Assembly: GCA_951640165.1 (NCBI GenBank)
Contig: OX621253.1
Span: forward strand, 14,712,001-14,776,000
Direction of reading: 5' to 3'
DNA from: Pseudoips prasinana
Lineage: Eukaryota > Arthropoda > Insecta > Lepidoptera > Nolidae
DNA length: 64,000 nt
Shown here: positions 1 through 10,769 of the stretch, in pieces
How the letters are laid out: each line of letters opens with the position of its first letter
How positions within the stretch are numbered: position 1 is the stretch's first letter
Program-made: the position numbers and the translations under genes
Notes under the pieces: model-generated
The model's database searches: none
The model's input: the letters and a program-made list of their open reading frames with translations, nothing else
What the model was told of the DNA's origin: nothing

Positions 1-397
1 AGGTATTGTTAATTCATATGGTAATTCCTGGTTTTGACTGAGTCGCCTTCCGTACAGTATGACTAGTGTTAAATAGGCAGAGCTCAAGAATCCATTTAAC
101 TGAACAAGGAATCAATCAATTTATATATTAATTACTAGAAATAAAAAGAAAAGTGAACTGCATAATATAAATACTAGGAATAAAAACAAACTAGCCACGC
201 CAGGCTTTAGAGTAAGCAAAACAAATAAACCATTTTTAGGAAATTGTATAGAACTAAATTTCAAACTAATCGATTAGTAACTTGCTATTTATTTAAGGAT
301 TCCGGAAAATATATGCGATAAAACAAACCGCACGGACGGACTAATGTCCACTATGTTTATGTACTGCATTATGAGCTTGACAAGTACAAGTGTATGC
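1..397. other. No gene seen
   Basis: AT-rich sequence with scattered stops in all frames. Confidence 0.6.
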
Positions 398-440
398 AAT
401 TTATTCAGCACTTGGGTATTACCCAAGTGCTGAATAAATT
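398..440 (+). repeat. Perfect inverted repeat, 21-bp arms, 1-nt spacer
   Basis: Arm AATTTATTCAGCACTTGGGT plus A (398-418) is followed after one base by its exact complement (420-440). Confidence 0.97.
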
Positions 441-489
441 TCATTTCATTTCCACTGACACAGATTTTACCCTTTGGGTATGGAACCCT

Positions 490-654
490 TTTTTGTTTTT
501 GTTTAGGCAGGGGGAATGCCTTCGCATGCCACCCGCAAAAAGTGTCTGCGGGTGGGTATGTCGGACTTGCACTAAACGACTAAACCTACCTGCCGTGGAC
601 TTCTCCTGGCGCCTATGGGGGAGTCCCGGGAACGCGGGTATGATGCTCCGGTAC
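490..654 (-). mobile_element. 165-bp LINE 3' tail with 15-bp TSD
   Basis: T-rich left end (the A tail on minus), then AGGCAGGGGGAATGCCTTCG and CTGCGGGTGGGTATGTCGGA. It is flanked by TGGGTATGGAACCCT at 475-489 and 655-669. Same family as 23264-23351 and 12740-13000. No coding domain is recognised. Confidence 0.9.
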
Positions 655-689
655 TGGGTATGGAACCCTAAAAAGGAGTTTATAAGTTC

Positions 690-1147
690 GACTGTTTTTT
701 TTATTTATAATTACGTTCCATGATTAGGTAAGTGTTGAACGCTTCGAGCATTTAGACAACTTGTCTAAATAAATTGTCTTAATACTTGAAGGTCTAACGG
801 TACCTTGTAGGTGCTTGAAATATATTTATATATTAAAGTTGCATGTCCATTCAGTTTTATGTAACAGCGGCAGCTGCACGTAATATCACATTGTAAATGC
901 GTTACCTACTTCCTTTCCTATCCTTCCTTCTTTCGCAGTAGTTTTGTAGCGTGCAGTTACTTGAAATTTTTCGTGATGTGTTCGTGTCTTAAAATGAAGT
1001 GCTGTTAGTTGTTAGAATTTTCCTTTCCTTTACTTTTAATTCAATTTCTCAAGTCAAGTTAGCGAGAGTTGTTGGTTTATAACGGTCTGTACAGTAGTTA
1101 CATAGTACCTACACAGTGTGACAATTCAGTTTAAACACCGTAAGTTT
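690..1147. other. No gene seen
   Basis: AT-rich; no repeat or ORF recognised. Confidence 0.6.
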
Positions 1148-1372
1148 TTAGAAATTAATAATAATATCCTGAGACATTAGTCAGACACGGCCATCTGATC
1201 CCAAACTAAGCAGAGCTTGGTTTACTATGGATGGAAACCAGATAACTGATATATTACATATAGGTACTACTTTTCTTTTGTAAATACATACTTATATAGA
1301 TAGTTAAATCCAAACTCGGGACAAATAGACATGTTCATGCATCCAAATATCTGTCCTGGATGGGAATCATCT
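1148..1372 (-). mobile_element. tRNA-derived SINE family B
   Basis: Minus copy with ACACGGCCATCTGATCCCAA, GGAAACCAGATAACTGATAT and a degraded head near CTGTCCTGGATGGGAATC. Confidence 0.8.
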
Positions 1373-1544
1373 TCATAATTTTATTTTTTATTAATATCAA
1401 CGGAACTCATAACCGTTATTACCAAGAAAATTGTGAAATCATATATTTTTTATTCAGAACTTTTTTCTTCATAACATTCTATTGTCATATTGCTTTAATT
1501 AATAAATATATATAATACTGTCTATTTTCTAACAAAGATTTGTT

Positions 1545-1640
1545 TCTGGCGCTTCGCCGGCCGCTGCCGCGGCACGCTCGCTACGCTCGCTCGGCTCGCG
1601 CGTTGTTGTGGTCACCGTTCTAACCTAACCTAACCTACTT
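1545..1640 (+). repeat. GC-rich repeat followed by (CCTAA)n
   Basis: GGCACGCTCGCTACGCTCGC is GC-rich in an AT-rich setting and is followed by TAACCTAACCTAACCT (1621-1636), the insect telomere repeat unit TTAGG in reverse. No coding sense. Confidence 0.75.
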
Positions 1641-1832
1641 GTCTGGTAGCATCTCGTTTCTGGTACCAATTAGATTTTCACTAGAGTGGCATTTTTAACT
1701 TCACCTTCTATTTTTTTTTTTCCTTTAATTTAGTATAAAACAAATGTATGAATATAAGGAAAACACTTAGGTATGGTTAAGAAATTTATGAAAACAAATA
1801 TAAGGATAAAACACGTTTAAGATTATCATTGT

Positions 1833-1834
<2 letters not shown>

Positions 1835-1865
<31 letters not shown>
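1835..1865 (+). repeat. (TA)n microsatellite
   Basis: Run of alternating TA around 1835-1865. Confidence 0.95.
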
Positions 1866-2030
1866 AACAAAAATATGGAAACAAATAGTAGTAAAAACAA
1901 AGTGTATGATTTATGATATTATGAATTTAAATGATTATGTTTTGTAATCTTTAGTTAGATCATTATAGCTTAAAATTGCATGAGAAAAAAATTCGGACTT
2001 CCGATGATAGGAGTTAAAAAGTTATGTAAG

Positions 2031-2297
2031 AAGCTTTGCTCGGAGTATCCCTGCGCGATCGAATCAAAAACATCGAGATCCGCAGGCGAACCAAAGTAGC
2101 CGACATAGCCAAACTGAAGTAGCAGTGGGCAGTGCACATAGCTCGTAGAGCCGACGGCCGCTGTGGCAGAAAGGTTCTTGAGTGGCGACCACAAACCGGA
2201 AGACGCAGCGTGGGCAGGCCCCCTACAAGATGGACCGACGATCTTGCAAGGGTCACGGGAAGCCGCTGGATGCGGGCAATACAAGACTGGTCATTGA
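2031..2297 (+). mobile_element. RTE-clade LINE fragment, C-terminal coding part
   Basis: Encodes LLGVSLRDRIK-like sequence and then HIARRADGRCGRKVLEWRP and SVGRPPTRWTDDLARV, the standard C-terminus of lepidopteran RTE elements, with at least one frameshift. It is the same family as the remnant at 5711-6832. Confidence 0.85.
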
Positions 2298-2361
2298 TAT
2301 TAAATGCTTTAATAAAATTCTTCAGAAACAAACCTTATTGTGAGATCTAGTAAAAAAAAAT

Positions 2362-2450
2362 AAAAAAGGTTTTTATTCACGTAGACTTTAAAAAAGCGCT
2401 TGTAAATAGTCAGAACATGTTTGTAGTATTATAGTTGTATACATTATTAT
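2362..2450 (-). repeat. Interspersed repeat G, 3' fragment
   Basis: TTTTTATTCACGTAGACTTT and GCGCTTGTAAATAGTCAGAA are the complement of the right end of repeat G. Confidence 0.78.
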
Positions 2451-3342
2451 TTTTTTATTTTTTTTAAACTCAAACTTATACACCCTAGCGCTGCAACAAA
2501 CATCTACACAGATGCCGTGGCCAATGATGAGTTTTAGTGTTATATGAGCAACTAAATAAACCTTCATACAACGAAAGCAGGTACGATCTTGCGAGGCGCG
2601 TGTGTGTCTTGCACTCGTCAGGTTCTCATTTATTAAGGCAAGGCAAAAAGCAATTTGTACTGTGTTTGTTTTAACCGTTTACAAAACATAGCACGTTTAA
2701 ATTCCGAAGTTTATTTCTGTAAGTGCTAAATAAGTTTATTTGCGGACTTCTTCAGTACAACTTCCACGAGGTACGTATGTAATAGGGAGGGCATTAAACA
2801 CTCTTTGTCTTTCGATTAAGATTCTGTGTGCGTGCGCATCGTACGTGGATACAGTTCAATGCCGCGGTTCCTTCCGTTATCTATGCAGTATTTTTACACT
2901 GATTGATTTATCGGGCTCGATATATCGAATCGCCTAGCGGATTATAAGAAACGGAAGTTTGGAAGAATCTTCATAAAGTGATATATTTGAATTTATTTGA
3001 AAGGTGCGAGCGAATTTGGGGCGGAAGCTAATTCTATTTTATTTGATTGAACCCTTACAGACACTTACAGTTCTATTCTAAATTTAATTTTACTTATAAA
3101 AATCTCTAATTTCCAGTTCAATTTTATTAATAAAATGACATAAATAAAACTTTACCATAGTGCGTTGCGAGAGGAGCTAGTGTCAAACCATAATGTACAA
3201 GGTAGGTATACCTATAACGTAATAAATCACCAACTTTAGAGTGGTTCGACTTCCACTATGGCCTTTTTTATAAAGAGAATAAATTACTTAATTATTCTAT
3301 TTGCGTCGTGTTGCGATAAGGCAACATCTTAATTCTTCTAGA
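2451..3342. other. No gene seen
   Basis: Only a 65-codon frame at 2740-2937 with no recognisable motif. Confidence 0.55.
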
Positions 3343-3583
3343 GGGCTACCGGCTAAGTCGCCGAACATCGGGATAGTGATCGGCGCGGCGGCGTTCAAGA
3401 AATACAGGTTAAAAATGACTTAATCAATCGTTAAATCGGCTTCGACGCACATGTGACGTCATAAATGGTCCGGAATCGATTTTCAACGTCGAAGCCGATT
3501 TAACGATTGATTAAGTAATGTTTAACCTATTTATTTGAACGCCTATCACTATCCCGATGTTCCGCGACTTAGCCGGTAACCCC
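3343..3583 (+). mobile_element. Fold-back MITE with about 100-bp arms
   Basis: The outer arms share TACCGGCTAAGTCG and AACATCGGGATAGTGAT. The inner arms form a perfect 30-bp inverted repeat (3418-3447 and 3487-3516). The short centre is CACATGTGACGTCATAAATG-like. No clear target-site duplication was found. Confidence 0.8.
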
Positions 3584-3716
3584 CTGAATATCCTAGCATT
3601 CGAAGATTCAGTCTGTGACATGGACGGACACAATCACACCAAAAGGGTCCATTTTTACTATTTGTGTACGAAACCCTGAAATTATAAATGAAAAAAATAG
3701 AAACCCTCATTCATTG

Positions 3717-3905
3717 ACTGTACGTGTGGCGCAGCGGCTTAGACATTAGCCTCGCCGCTTCGCGTCCCGGGTTCGATCCCCGCGCCGGACAACTATTTGT
3801 TTGACCCATAAATAGTTGTTCTGAGTCTGGATGTAATTTGTGTCCGTTTATTATATGTTATTTACAAACATTATGGAATCTAGAGCACTGCCTGTGTTTG
3901 TGATT
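3717..3905 (+). mobile_element. tRNA-derived SINE family D
   Basis: Head CGTGTGGCGCAGCGGCTTAG with B box GGGTTCGATCCCCGCGCCGG, then TGTTCTGAGTCTGGATGTAA. The tail and body match 34103-34295, so it is a SINE and not a functional tRNA. Confidence 0.82.
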
Positions 3906-3972
3906 TCGGTTAAATTTTCTTACTTAGGATAGGATTTAAATTAAGATATATTTTTATTAAGAGAAGTAATAG

Positions 3973-3998
3973 GTTACCTAACCTAACCTAACCTAACA
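3973..3998 (+). repeat. Interstitial (CCTAA)n tract
   Basis: TTACCTAACCTAACCTAACC with about four to five CCTAA units. Confidence 0.9.
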
Positions 3999-4664
3999 AA
4001 ATCCATCCAGCATCTTCACGGAAGGAGATCTATCGTGGTTATTAATCTAAAAATCGGATCGGACACGTTGTAACTTAATGTTTCGGTAGTACCCAATACT
4101 GCCGAGACAAACGACGCGTGCGACGCGCGACGCTTCATCTTAAATGTCAATAGAGCAATAGAATTCAAATTAAAAAGTTAAGTGTCACACTACGGTATTA
4201 TACTTACGTATTGTTTATGGGTGATTGAGGACACCTTCTAAGAACGAGAAGTGTATCGAGATTAGATGAATGATTATTTTGCGATATACTTAATCTGCCG
4301 TTGTTTACTATGTTTATTAGTGTTACAATCTATTCCATCCCAATGAGGTGGTGCACATAGTTCTTATAGCTAAGAAATAACTAATTTTTAAAAGAAACGA
4401 TAAGACATATGTATATCGTCCCCGTAGTTGGAAAACTCTGATTTTGCAGTTCTGAGATAAACGCGATTTAGTGTTTTTTTTAGTTAATGTATATTTGTAA
4501 AAAAGTGTGAGACAATTTCAACCTGATAGCCTTTCCCATTATGCTTCAACAAACTGAACTCTATCTTTAACTATAACTAAATAACAAATGAAAAATCAAG
4601 TTGTTTAATTTTGCCACAACTGTTTTTATAACGTGACTACAATTAGCTATTTATTTCGGCTATT
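3999..4664. other. No gene seen
   Basis: A short GC-rich patch GACGCGTGCGACGCGCGACG at about 4113; otherwise AT-rich. Confidence 0.55.
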
Positions 4665-4665
4665 A

Positions 4666-5451
4666 AGGGTCTGTTTCACAATGTCCAGATAAAGTCCTGA
4701 ATAAGCTACTTGCAACTTATCTATCGAATAAAGACATCGTTTCCGTTTCATAATCCATAAATAGTACTAACTGGCAAATAAACTGCAAAGTAAACTATTG
4801 TCCAGATCAAGCTTCAGATAGCAAAGTTAACTGATGGATAAGATATCTGACAGATGTCATTCGATGCTTATTTCGGTGGTGTTTATTGTTAGACTTGTGT
4901 TTTGTTGCGAATAATTTAATAAAATGGTAATATTTGATACTATTGAAGACGAAATTGATGAATTATTTGATCATGTAACGGAACTGCGCATAAATCCGAC
5001 ACCGCTAAGAAAAACACCACTGAAACACCGCAACAAACTAAATGCATTTGTTGATAGTAACATTTGACGTTTATTTATTTGACTTTCGTACGTTTAATTT
5101 CACGCAAAAAAATCAATTTATGTATGTATTTTATTTGATAAAATAATAGTTAGAAGATAAATTTGAAAATATTTATGCAAACCTGAAAATGCTTACCATA
5201 AAAAATTAGTAAAAAGATATTTTCAGGTGTGTTTATCATAAGAAATGTATTTATAGGTTGTCTGTTACGTAAGACGGAACGACAAAATGCGAAGTTGCCA
5301 AACCTACTAATTAGTAACTGCCGAATAGCTATCTGGCAAATACCGGGAAGGTGATGGTGAAACGCAATGTGTTTTATCCAGAACTTATATCTGTTTATTT
5401 ATTTGTTAGTTAGCTATCCGACCCTTTATTCGAACATTGTGAAACAGACCC
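4666..5451 (+). mobile_element. Non-autonomous DNA transposon, Harbinger-like, about 790 bp
   Basis: Perfect 20-bp terminal inverted repeats AAGGGTCTGTTTCACAATGT (4665-4684) and its complement (5434-5453), followed by similar AATAAAG/GATAAAG on both sides. The flanks offer TTA on both sides (4663-4665 and 5452-5454), as expected for PIF/Harbinger, but a TA duplication cannot be excluded. It contains one short ORF (4924-5067). Confidence 0.75.
4924..5067 (+). pseudogene. 47-codon ORF inside the Harbinger-like element
   Basis: Begins MVIFDTIEDEIDELFDH, is acidic at the N-terminus and basic after residue 29, and stops at TGA 5065-5067. It has an A-rich context before the ATG. It could be the remaining first exon of a transposase, with the rest deleted. 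I do not recognise it by sequence. Confidence 0.4.
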
Positions 5452-5710
5452 TTATTTAATTTTTCACAATCAAAAAAAATTTGGTAGAGTAAAATTTGGT
5501 GAAATAAATGCAGTTATTGAATTTATCAAACTCGAAATATTTTTAAATGTAAAGTTTAGTGGCTTTGCACGTTATTATTACTTTTATATTTTTTTAAGTT
5601 TTGTTGCTCACATATGAAATAAACGCTTTATTATGATATTAATAAAGTTATATTCAGGAATAAATAGAAAATTTTTGAAAAAGTGTATTGATATCAGATA
5701 ATTATCTTGC

Positions 5711-6832
5711 CACAAACTTAAAAAATAAACATCATCATGAACATCATATCAGCCGAAAGACCACTGCTGGACAAAGGCATCCCCCAAAGATCTCCACAAA
5801 TGCCGGTCTTTCACTATTCGCACCCAGCGGTCTCGGTAGGAGGCCTGCCCACGCTGCGTCTTCTGGTTCGTGGTCGCCACTTGAGAACCTTTATGCCCCA
5901 ACGGCCGTGGGTTCTACGAACTATGTACCCCGCCACTTCAGTTTAGCAATTCTTCGGGCTAAGACGGTGACTTTGGTTCGCCTGCGGATTTCGACATTTC
6001 TGATTCGATCTCGCAGGGAAACTCCGAGCATAGCCCTCTCCATTGCTCTTTGGGTGACCTTAAGCCCTCTAATAAGGCCCATAGTGAGCAGCCACCTCCT
6101 CTCTGTTCCGTAAATCATCACTGGCAACACACACTGGTCGAAGACTTTCGACTTGATACACTGCGGTATTTTTGACGAGAAGATGTTACATAGCTTCCCG
6201 AACGCTGGCCAGCCGAGTTGGATTCTACGATTGATCTCCTTCTCGAAGTTGGACCTACCTAGTTGGATGGTCTGTCCTAGGTAAATATAGTTCTCTACAA
6301 CTTCGAATGCAGAGTCTCCAACCTTCAATTGAGTGGGTGCAACCTGGACGTTTGACATGATTTTCGTCTTTTCCTAGTTAATTTTCAGACCCGCTTGTTG
6401 AGAAACTCTGCTGAGGTCATCGAGCATTGTACCGAGATCTTCTATAGACTCAGCCATGACTACTATACCATCGGCAAATCGAAGGTGAGTAATGTACTCG
6501 CCATTGACATTGCTAAAGCCTTTCCAATCCTGAAGCTTGAACACATCTCCCAATGCAGCGGTGAACAGTTTCGGAGATATAACATCTCCTTGTCTCACGC
6601 CTCGCTGTAAGTGGATAGCGAAACCTATCCACTTACAGCAAAGCGTGAGTTTTAGACCTGGTGTCGCACTGACATAGTGCACGTTTCGTTCGCACGTTTT
6701 CATACAAACAATTTAACACCTCGATATACCGGTAGTCGATTTGACGCCTTTGGAGAGACCTGAGTACGGCCCAGGTTTCGATAGAATCAAAGGCTTTCTC
6801 ATAGTCCACAAATGCTAAGATAATGTGATGAT
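5711..6832 (-). mobile_element. RTE-clade LINE remnant, 3' half
   Basis: The minus strand reads FVDYEKAFDS (RT), RGVRQGDVISPKLFTAAL, then RFADGIVVMAES, where the second catalytic Asp of FADD has become Gly. It continues to the family C-terminus (MERAMLGVSLRDRIRN, at about 6030) and a 3' UTR with CCACTGCTGGACAAAGGC (rc) and a GAT-rich tail at 5727-5760. There is one in-frame stop at 6374-6376 and a frameshift near 6640-6700. It is a dead 5'-truncated copy. Confidence 0.9.
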
Positions 6833-7820
6833 GATGATGATTGATGATTCTTCGATCAGGGTAATCCGGTGAGACTTGGTCAATAGGGTTTTCAATAATA
6901 GCTCGAGTTGTTATAATATTACTTGTTTCATCTTCAGAATCTCTCGACAAAATGGGGCTTATTTGTTCAAATCTCTTAACTCTTTTTTTTCTTCTTAGCC
7001 ACTGAAATATTGATGTCTGTTTAAGAGCTAAGTTTCCTTTTTATTTAATTTTTTCTGAGTCCGGAATCCATGTAGAACCAGAATCAGATAAAGGTTCTAC
7101 ATCTGTCGAAAGTGGCATTTGTTCGATGTCTGAAATGGGACTTGATCCTCTGATTTCCTCTGATGACAACTTAATTTATATAATTTTATTTGCCTAGCAT
7201 CTTATAATTAATCATTATTTAGTTGTAGAAGAAATAAATAACATCAAAGATTTATGAATTAGGTACGTTATATCAGAATTCTGAATAACAGAATTAAATA
7301 AATACTTATTTAGTTTTCCTAGAACTAAGCTAGTTTTGTGAAAGAATATTTAAGTTGAGGAAAAATTCAACAACTCAAGTTATTTAATTTATTTGATATT
7401 CAACTTATCATTGACCACAGATATTGATTTATTTTTCCTTTAAAAAATGTGTTTGTATGAAAATATTTATTATTCCATCGGTCTGACAAAAAAGGCAAAT
7501 TTTTTGGATCTGAATAAGATACGAAAATGCCTGTAAGGCTCAAATATGCGGCATGTTTTAAGTGTTTGGTAAATAGGAAAAATGCTTAAACGCTGTTTAA
7601 AATATTGGTTAGCCCTCTGGTCGCATGTAGCGTCGACCTCAATTACATATAATATAATTTAGTAATCGGAAAACCCTAGTGTTGTTGGAAAAATTAAAAA
7701 AAAAACAAAAATATACACTTTTTTATTTTCTATGTACAAGGTAATCTTATGAAATAGAACAGTGTAGACTATTTTACTGTGGGATCAAAATTAAAGTAGA
7801 TAGATTTTTTATTGTCTGTG
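6833..7820. other. No gene seen
   Basis: The left edge has (GAT)n at the RTE break. The rest is AT-rich without ORFs over 60 codons. Confidence 0.55.
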
Positions 7821-7926
7821 TTTGCGCACATACTTGTGCACTATTATATTGTCCCGCGCAGGTTGCTAGTCTCCGTTGAGTCTGGCCGACGTGTCCAAAA
7901 TTCGGCTAGGAGGCTAATTATTATAT
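7821..7926 (+). mobile_element. SINE family C, 3' fragment
   Basis: TTTGCGCACATACTTGTGCA, TTGTCCCGCGCAGG and AAAATTCGGCTAGGAGGCTA match the 3' half of the 31378 copy. Confidence 0.82.
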
Positions 7927-8049
7927 ATGGTACTATTGGATTATATTTATTTAGTTTGAGTTAAGAAAAGGTTTCTATAATAGGTATATTTTTACGTCGA
8001 CCGTCGTTATTAACACAAGGTCCGTCATAATAATAATACCTTAATATAG

Positions 8050-8485
8050 ACAGAACCATTGACAATATGTAGTAACAATATTAGACTTAAACTAGATAAT
8101 TAAACATAATCTCTTGACAATAACTTGATACGAGCTAGCTAAATATCAATGCTATAATAAAATAAATTTTATAAATGTTTTCATACAATGTGTACCTAAA
8201 TATCTATGTTATTAGAAATAATCTTCTACTATATAAAAATAAGTCGGGTTTTCCTTCCTGACGCTATAACTCCAGAACGCACGAACCGATTTCCACGGTT
8301 TTGCATTGGTTGAAAGTTCTCGGGCTCCGTGAGGTTTATAGCAAGAAAATTTATAAAATTTAACGCGGGTAACACCGCGGGGCACAGCTAGTAATGTATA
8401 CAACTATATTACTACAAACATGTTCTGACTATTTACAAGCGCTTTTTTAAAGTACATATACGTGAATAATAATCTTTATTTTTTT
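8050..8485 (+). repeat. Interspersed repeat G, filled copy
   Basis: GACAATATGTAGTAA, CTTGACAATAACTTGATACG, TACAAACATGTTCTGACTAT and TTACAAGCGCTTTTTTAAAG match 41050-41306 in order. It contains the Helitron 8222-8391. Confidence 0.8.
8222..8391 (+). mobile_element. Non-autonomous Helitron (Lep1-like)
   Basis: Starts TCTTCTACTATATAAAAATA and ends GCGGGTAACACCGCGGGGCA then CAGCTAG|T, with the terminal hairpin CGCGG...CCGCG. It is inserted between A and T of an older repeat whose empty copy is at 41060-41306. Confidence 0.9.
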
Positions 8486-8554
8486 TTTTTTTAAACCGAA
8501 ATTTATTTGCATATATCTCGCAGATCATGATGGCATCCTAAATCCACTTCTAGA

Positions 8555-8690
8555 CAATATGTATGGTTATATTGGTCATAGCACCCAGACAAGCAGCAGC
8601 AGCGTCCCTCTGTGTACTATGACCATCATAGTGCGATCGTGTGCTAAGCGTGGCGATTATGGCATATCCCCCTAAGATGATTCTTGGGGT
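8555..8690 (+). repeat. Lepidopteran repeat H, middle fragment
   Basis: GCAGCGTCCCTCTGTGTACT, GACCATCATAGTGCGATCG, AGCGTGGCGATTATGGCATA. Both ends are lost. Confidence 0.65.
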
Positions 8691-8894
8691 GCAATAATAG
8701 GCTACTAATTCCCTATATCGCAAGAGCCTTTACAATAATGCCATGTATTAATACAACATTTTTTTAGGTGTGAACAATCGTTGTATCCTCTATTGTCATA
8801 CGCGGGGGTCAAGCCCAAAACATATGGGTATCGATAAATGTTTAAGAAAGGACTAGAAATAAAAAAACTTGTGTGTACTTATGTTCACGCGTTA

Positions 8895-9106
8895 GAAGTT
8901 ATACTTCTTAATATACAACTTGAACATAGTTATCAATTTTCATACCACCTAGAACTAACGTCATGCTGTTATTTTTACGATGATTCACTGTCATACCACC
9001 TAGAACTAACTTCATGCTGTTAAATTTTTTGGTGTCGGTGTGCGCGCGCATCGTAATAATTCACTCTCATCATTTTTCTCCATCGCGCCAAAAGAAGTAT
9101 AACTTC
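8895..9106 (+). mobile_element. 212-bp MITE with 15-bp terminal inverted repeats
   Basis: GAAGTTATACTTCTT at the left and its complement AAGAAGTATAACTTC at the right, imperfect at one position, with an internal GC-rich stretch TGTGCGCGCGCATCG. It contains a 31-bp direct duplication (8941-8971, 8992-9022). Confidence 0.78.
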
Positions 9107-9433
9107 AAAAAAATGATCGTAATTAAGTCTTAGCGCACCTTCATAAACCATAACATACCTTGACACAATCATTTTCAAGGAGTTGTCTATGGTAAACATC
9201 AGAAAAACTATGTCAAGAAAACACTAAACAGATAAATATTTAGAATTTTCTAAGATAGGAAACTGTAAATATTTATTTATTTGTAGAGCCTTTGTTGTGT
9301 AGACTACAACACTATCAAGTTAGATTAATCCTCTAAAATGTTACGTACCTGCCATAAACAACTGTATTTACAGATTCATGCATAATTATATTTGTTAGTT
9401 AACTTACAATATAAAAAGGGGGATTTCATATAC

Positions 9434-9544
9434 GCCCCCCACGGGATGAGATGGGGTGATGGTATTCTGATATTCACCGCCGTTTTAGTCGGATAGGCAC
9501 CACACGGAATATATGCGACAACATTCAACTAATTTTACTATATA
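9434..9544 (+). repeat. Left direct repeat flanking the zinc-finger LINE
   Basis: GGATGAGATGGGGTGAT, TATTCTGATATTCACCGCCG and ATGCGACAACATTC are shared with 9982-10086, about 88% alike by eye, ending in TAATTTTACTA. Confidence 0.85.
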
Positions 9545-9981
9545 TGGCCTTTGCGTCTGTTACAGACGATTTACGGCGCATTATCTGAGAGACACTTCTT
9601 ATGGTGGCTAAACAAACCGATGCGAGAGCGACATATCCTGCCGCAAGCCTGACAAGAGAAGTTTGCGGTGGTTGGTGCCGAGCCGCTTTCATATCGCTTC
9701 TGTCTCTTATCAGCAAGTTCTCCGAACCAGGCATCATCACAGATCTTACGACCCTCCACTACACGTTTGCGCCATTCGACTCTATTTTCAGCGAGCTTCT
9801 CCCAGCTACAGTGGTCAATTTTAAAAGCGGCGATATCCCGCTTGGCGCAGTCTACAGATCTACCGACATCTCGCTTCGCATTAGCTACCGCACCCATCAG
9901 AACACATCGTGGTATTCGAGTGGGTTCCATTCTGTGCACATGCCCCAACCAACGTAAACGCTTCTGTTTAAGAAACGCTGT
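9545..9981 (-). mobile_element. LINE C-terminus with C2H2 zinc finger, between long direct repeats
   Basis: The minus strand encodes KQKRLRWLGHVHRMEPTRIP, then KIDHCSWEKLAENRVEWRKR and a terminal finger CQACGRICRSRIGLFSHHKKC (Cys2-His2 type), ending near 9571. This is the C-terminus of a common insect endonuclease-RT protein. The flanks at 9434-9544 and 9982-10086 are direct copies of another repeat. Confidence 0.8.
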
Positions 9982-10086
9982 CACAGGATGAGATGGGGTG
10001 ATAGTATTCTGATATTCACCGCCGTTATAATCGGATAGGCACCTCACAGCAATAAATGCGACAACATTCCGCTAATTTTACTAGCC
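9982..10086 (+). repeat. Right direct repeat flanking the zinc-finger LINE
   Basis: Same order of motifs as the left repeat. It encodes the first 22 codons of the minus-strand ORF by chance joining, so the ORF start at 10047 is not the protein's own start. Confidence 0.85.
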
Positions 10087-10161
10087 AACAATTAAACAGC
10101 TATGCAAACAATTGGCTGTGACAAATGCAAACCGCATACCGATGTACCTAAGTAAATAATA

Positions 10162-10531
10162 ATATGATGTCTTCCCGACCGAATTTCGGCCACGGCGGCC
10201 AGTCTTAATGGAGAGTAGCCAATTGCGCAGGACATATTATAGTGCACAAGTGTGTGCGCAAACACAGGGGCACTTTCTATTCCATCACTCTCATGATCCG
10301 ATGGGACGCCTAGCGACACGGCCGGAAAGAGTTCAGGTACAGGACCGACGGCTTTACGTGCTCTCCGAGGCACGGGGGTGTAATACCGCCAACTTCCAGA
10401 CTTCGGGCTGATACTGAGAAATTTTATTACGGAAAAACCCCAAAATCACTTTTTGGCCCGACCCGGGATTTGAACCCAGGACCTCATTATCTGCGGTTGA
10501 ACACGCTACCGCTACACCAACGAGGCAGTCA
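10162..10531 (-). mobile_element. tRNA-derived SINE family C, full length
   Basis: Minus copy from ATGATGTCTTCCCGACCGAA to the tRNA-like head (GATTTGAACCCAGGACCTCA, B box complement). Confidence 0.88.
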
Positions 10532-10740
10532 AAAAATAATAATAATGTCCTCCTAGCCGAATTTCGGCCACGGCGGCCAGTCTTAACAGAGATTAGCCAT
10601 CTGCGCGGGACATATTATAGTGCTCAAGTGTGTGCGCAGACACAGGAGCACTTTCTATTCCATCACTCTCATGACCCGATGGGACGCCTAGGCGACATGA
10701 CCGAATAGAGGTCAGGAACAGGACCGACGGTGGTAATACC
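10532..10740 (-). mobile_element. SINE family C, 3' half
   Basis: AATAATGTCCTCCTAGCCGA through GACCGACGG, placed head to tail with the preceding copy. The head is missing and replaced by a fragment of the ...ACGGGATGAGATG repeat. Confidence 0.85.
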
Positions 10741-10769
10741 TACCAGAGAACGAGCAGATACTCTCAGAC

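Noticed and set aside
3716..3790. Possible tRNA gene (GTGGCGCAGCGG ... GGTTCGATCCCCG)
   Set aside because: The same head with a shared downstream body recurs at 34101-34298, so it is a SINE. The acceptor stem does not pair well by eye.
5688..6113. 141-codon plus-strand ORF
   Set aside because: Antisense to the RTE coding region at 5711-6832.
9601..9991. 118- and 107-codon plus-strand ORFs
   Set aside because: Shadows of the minus-strand zinc-finger LINE coding region.
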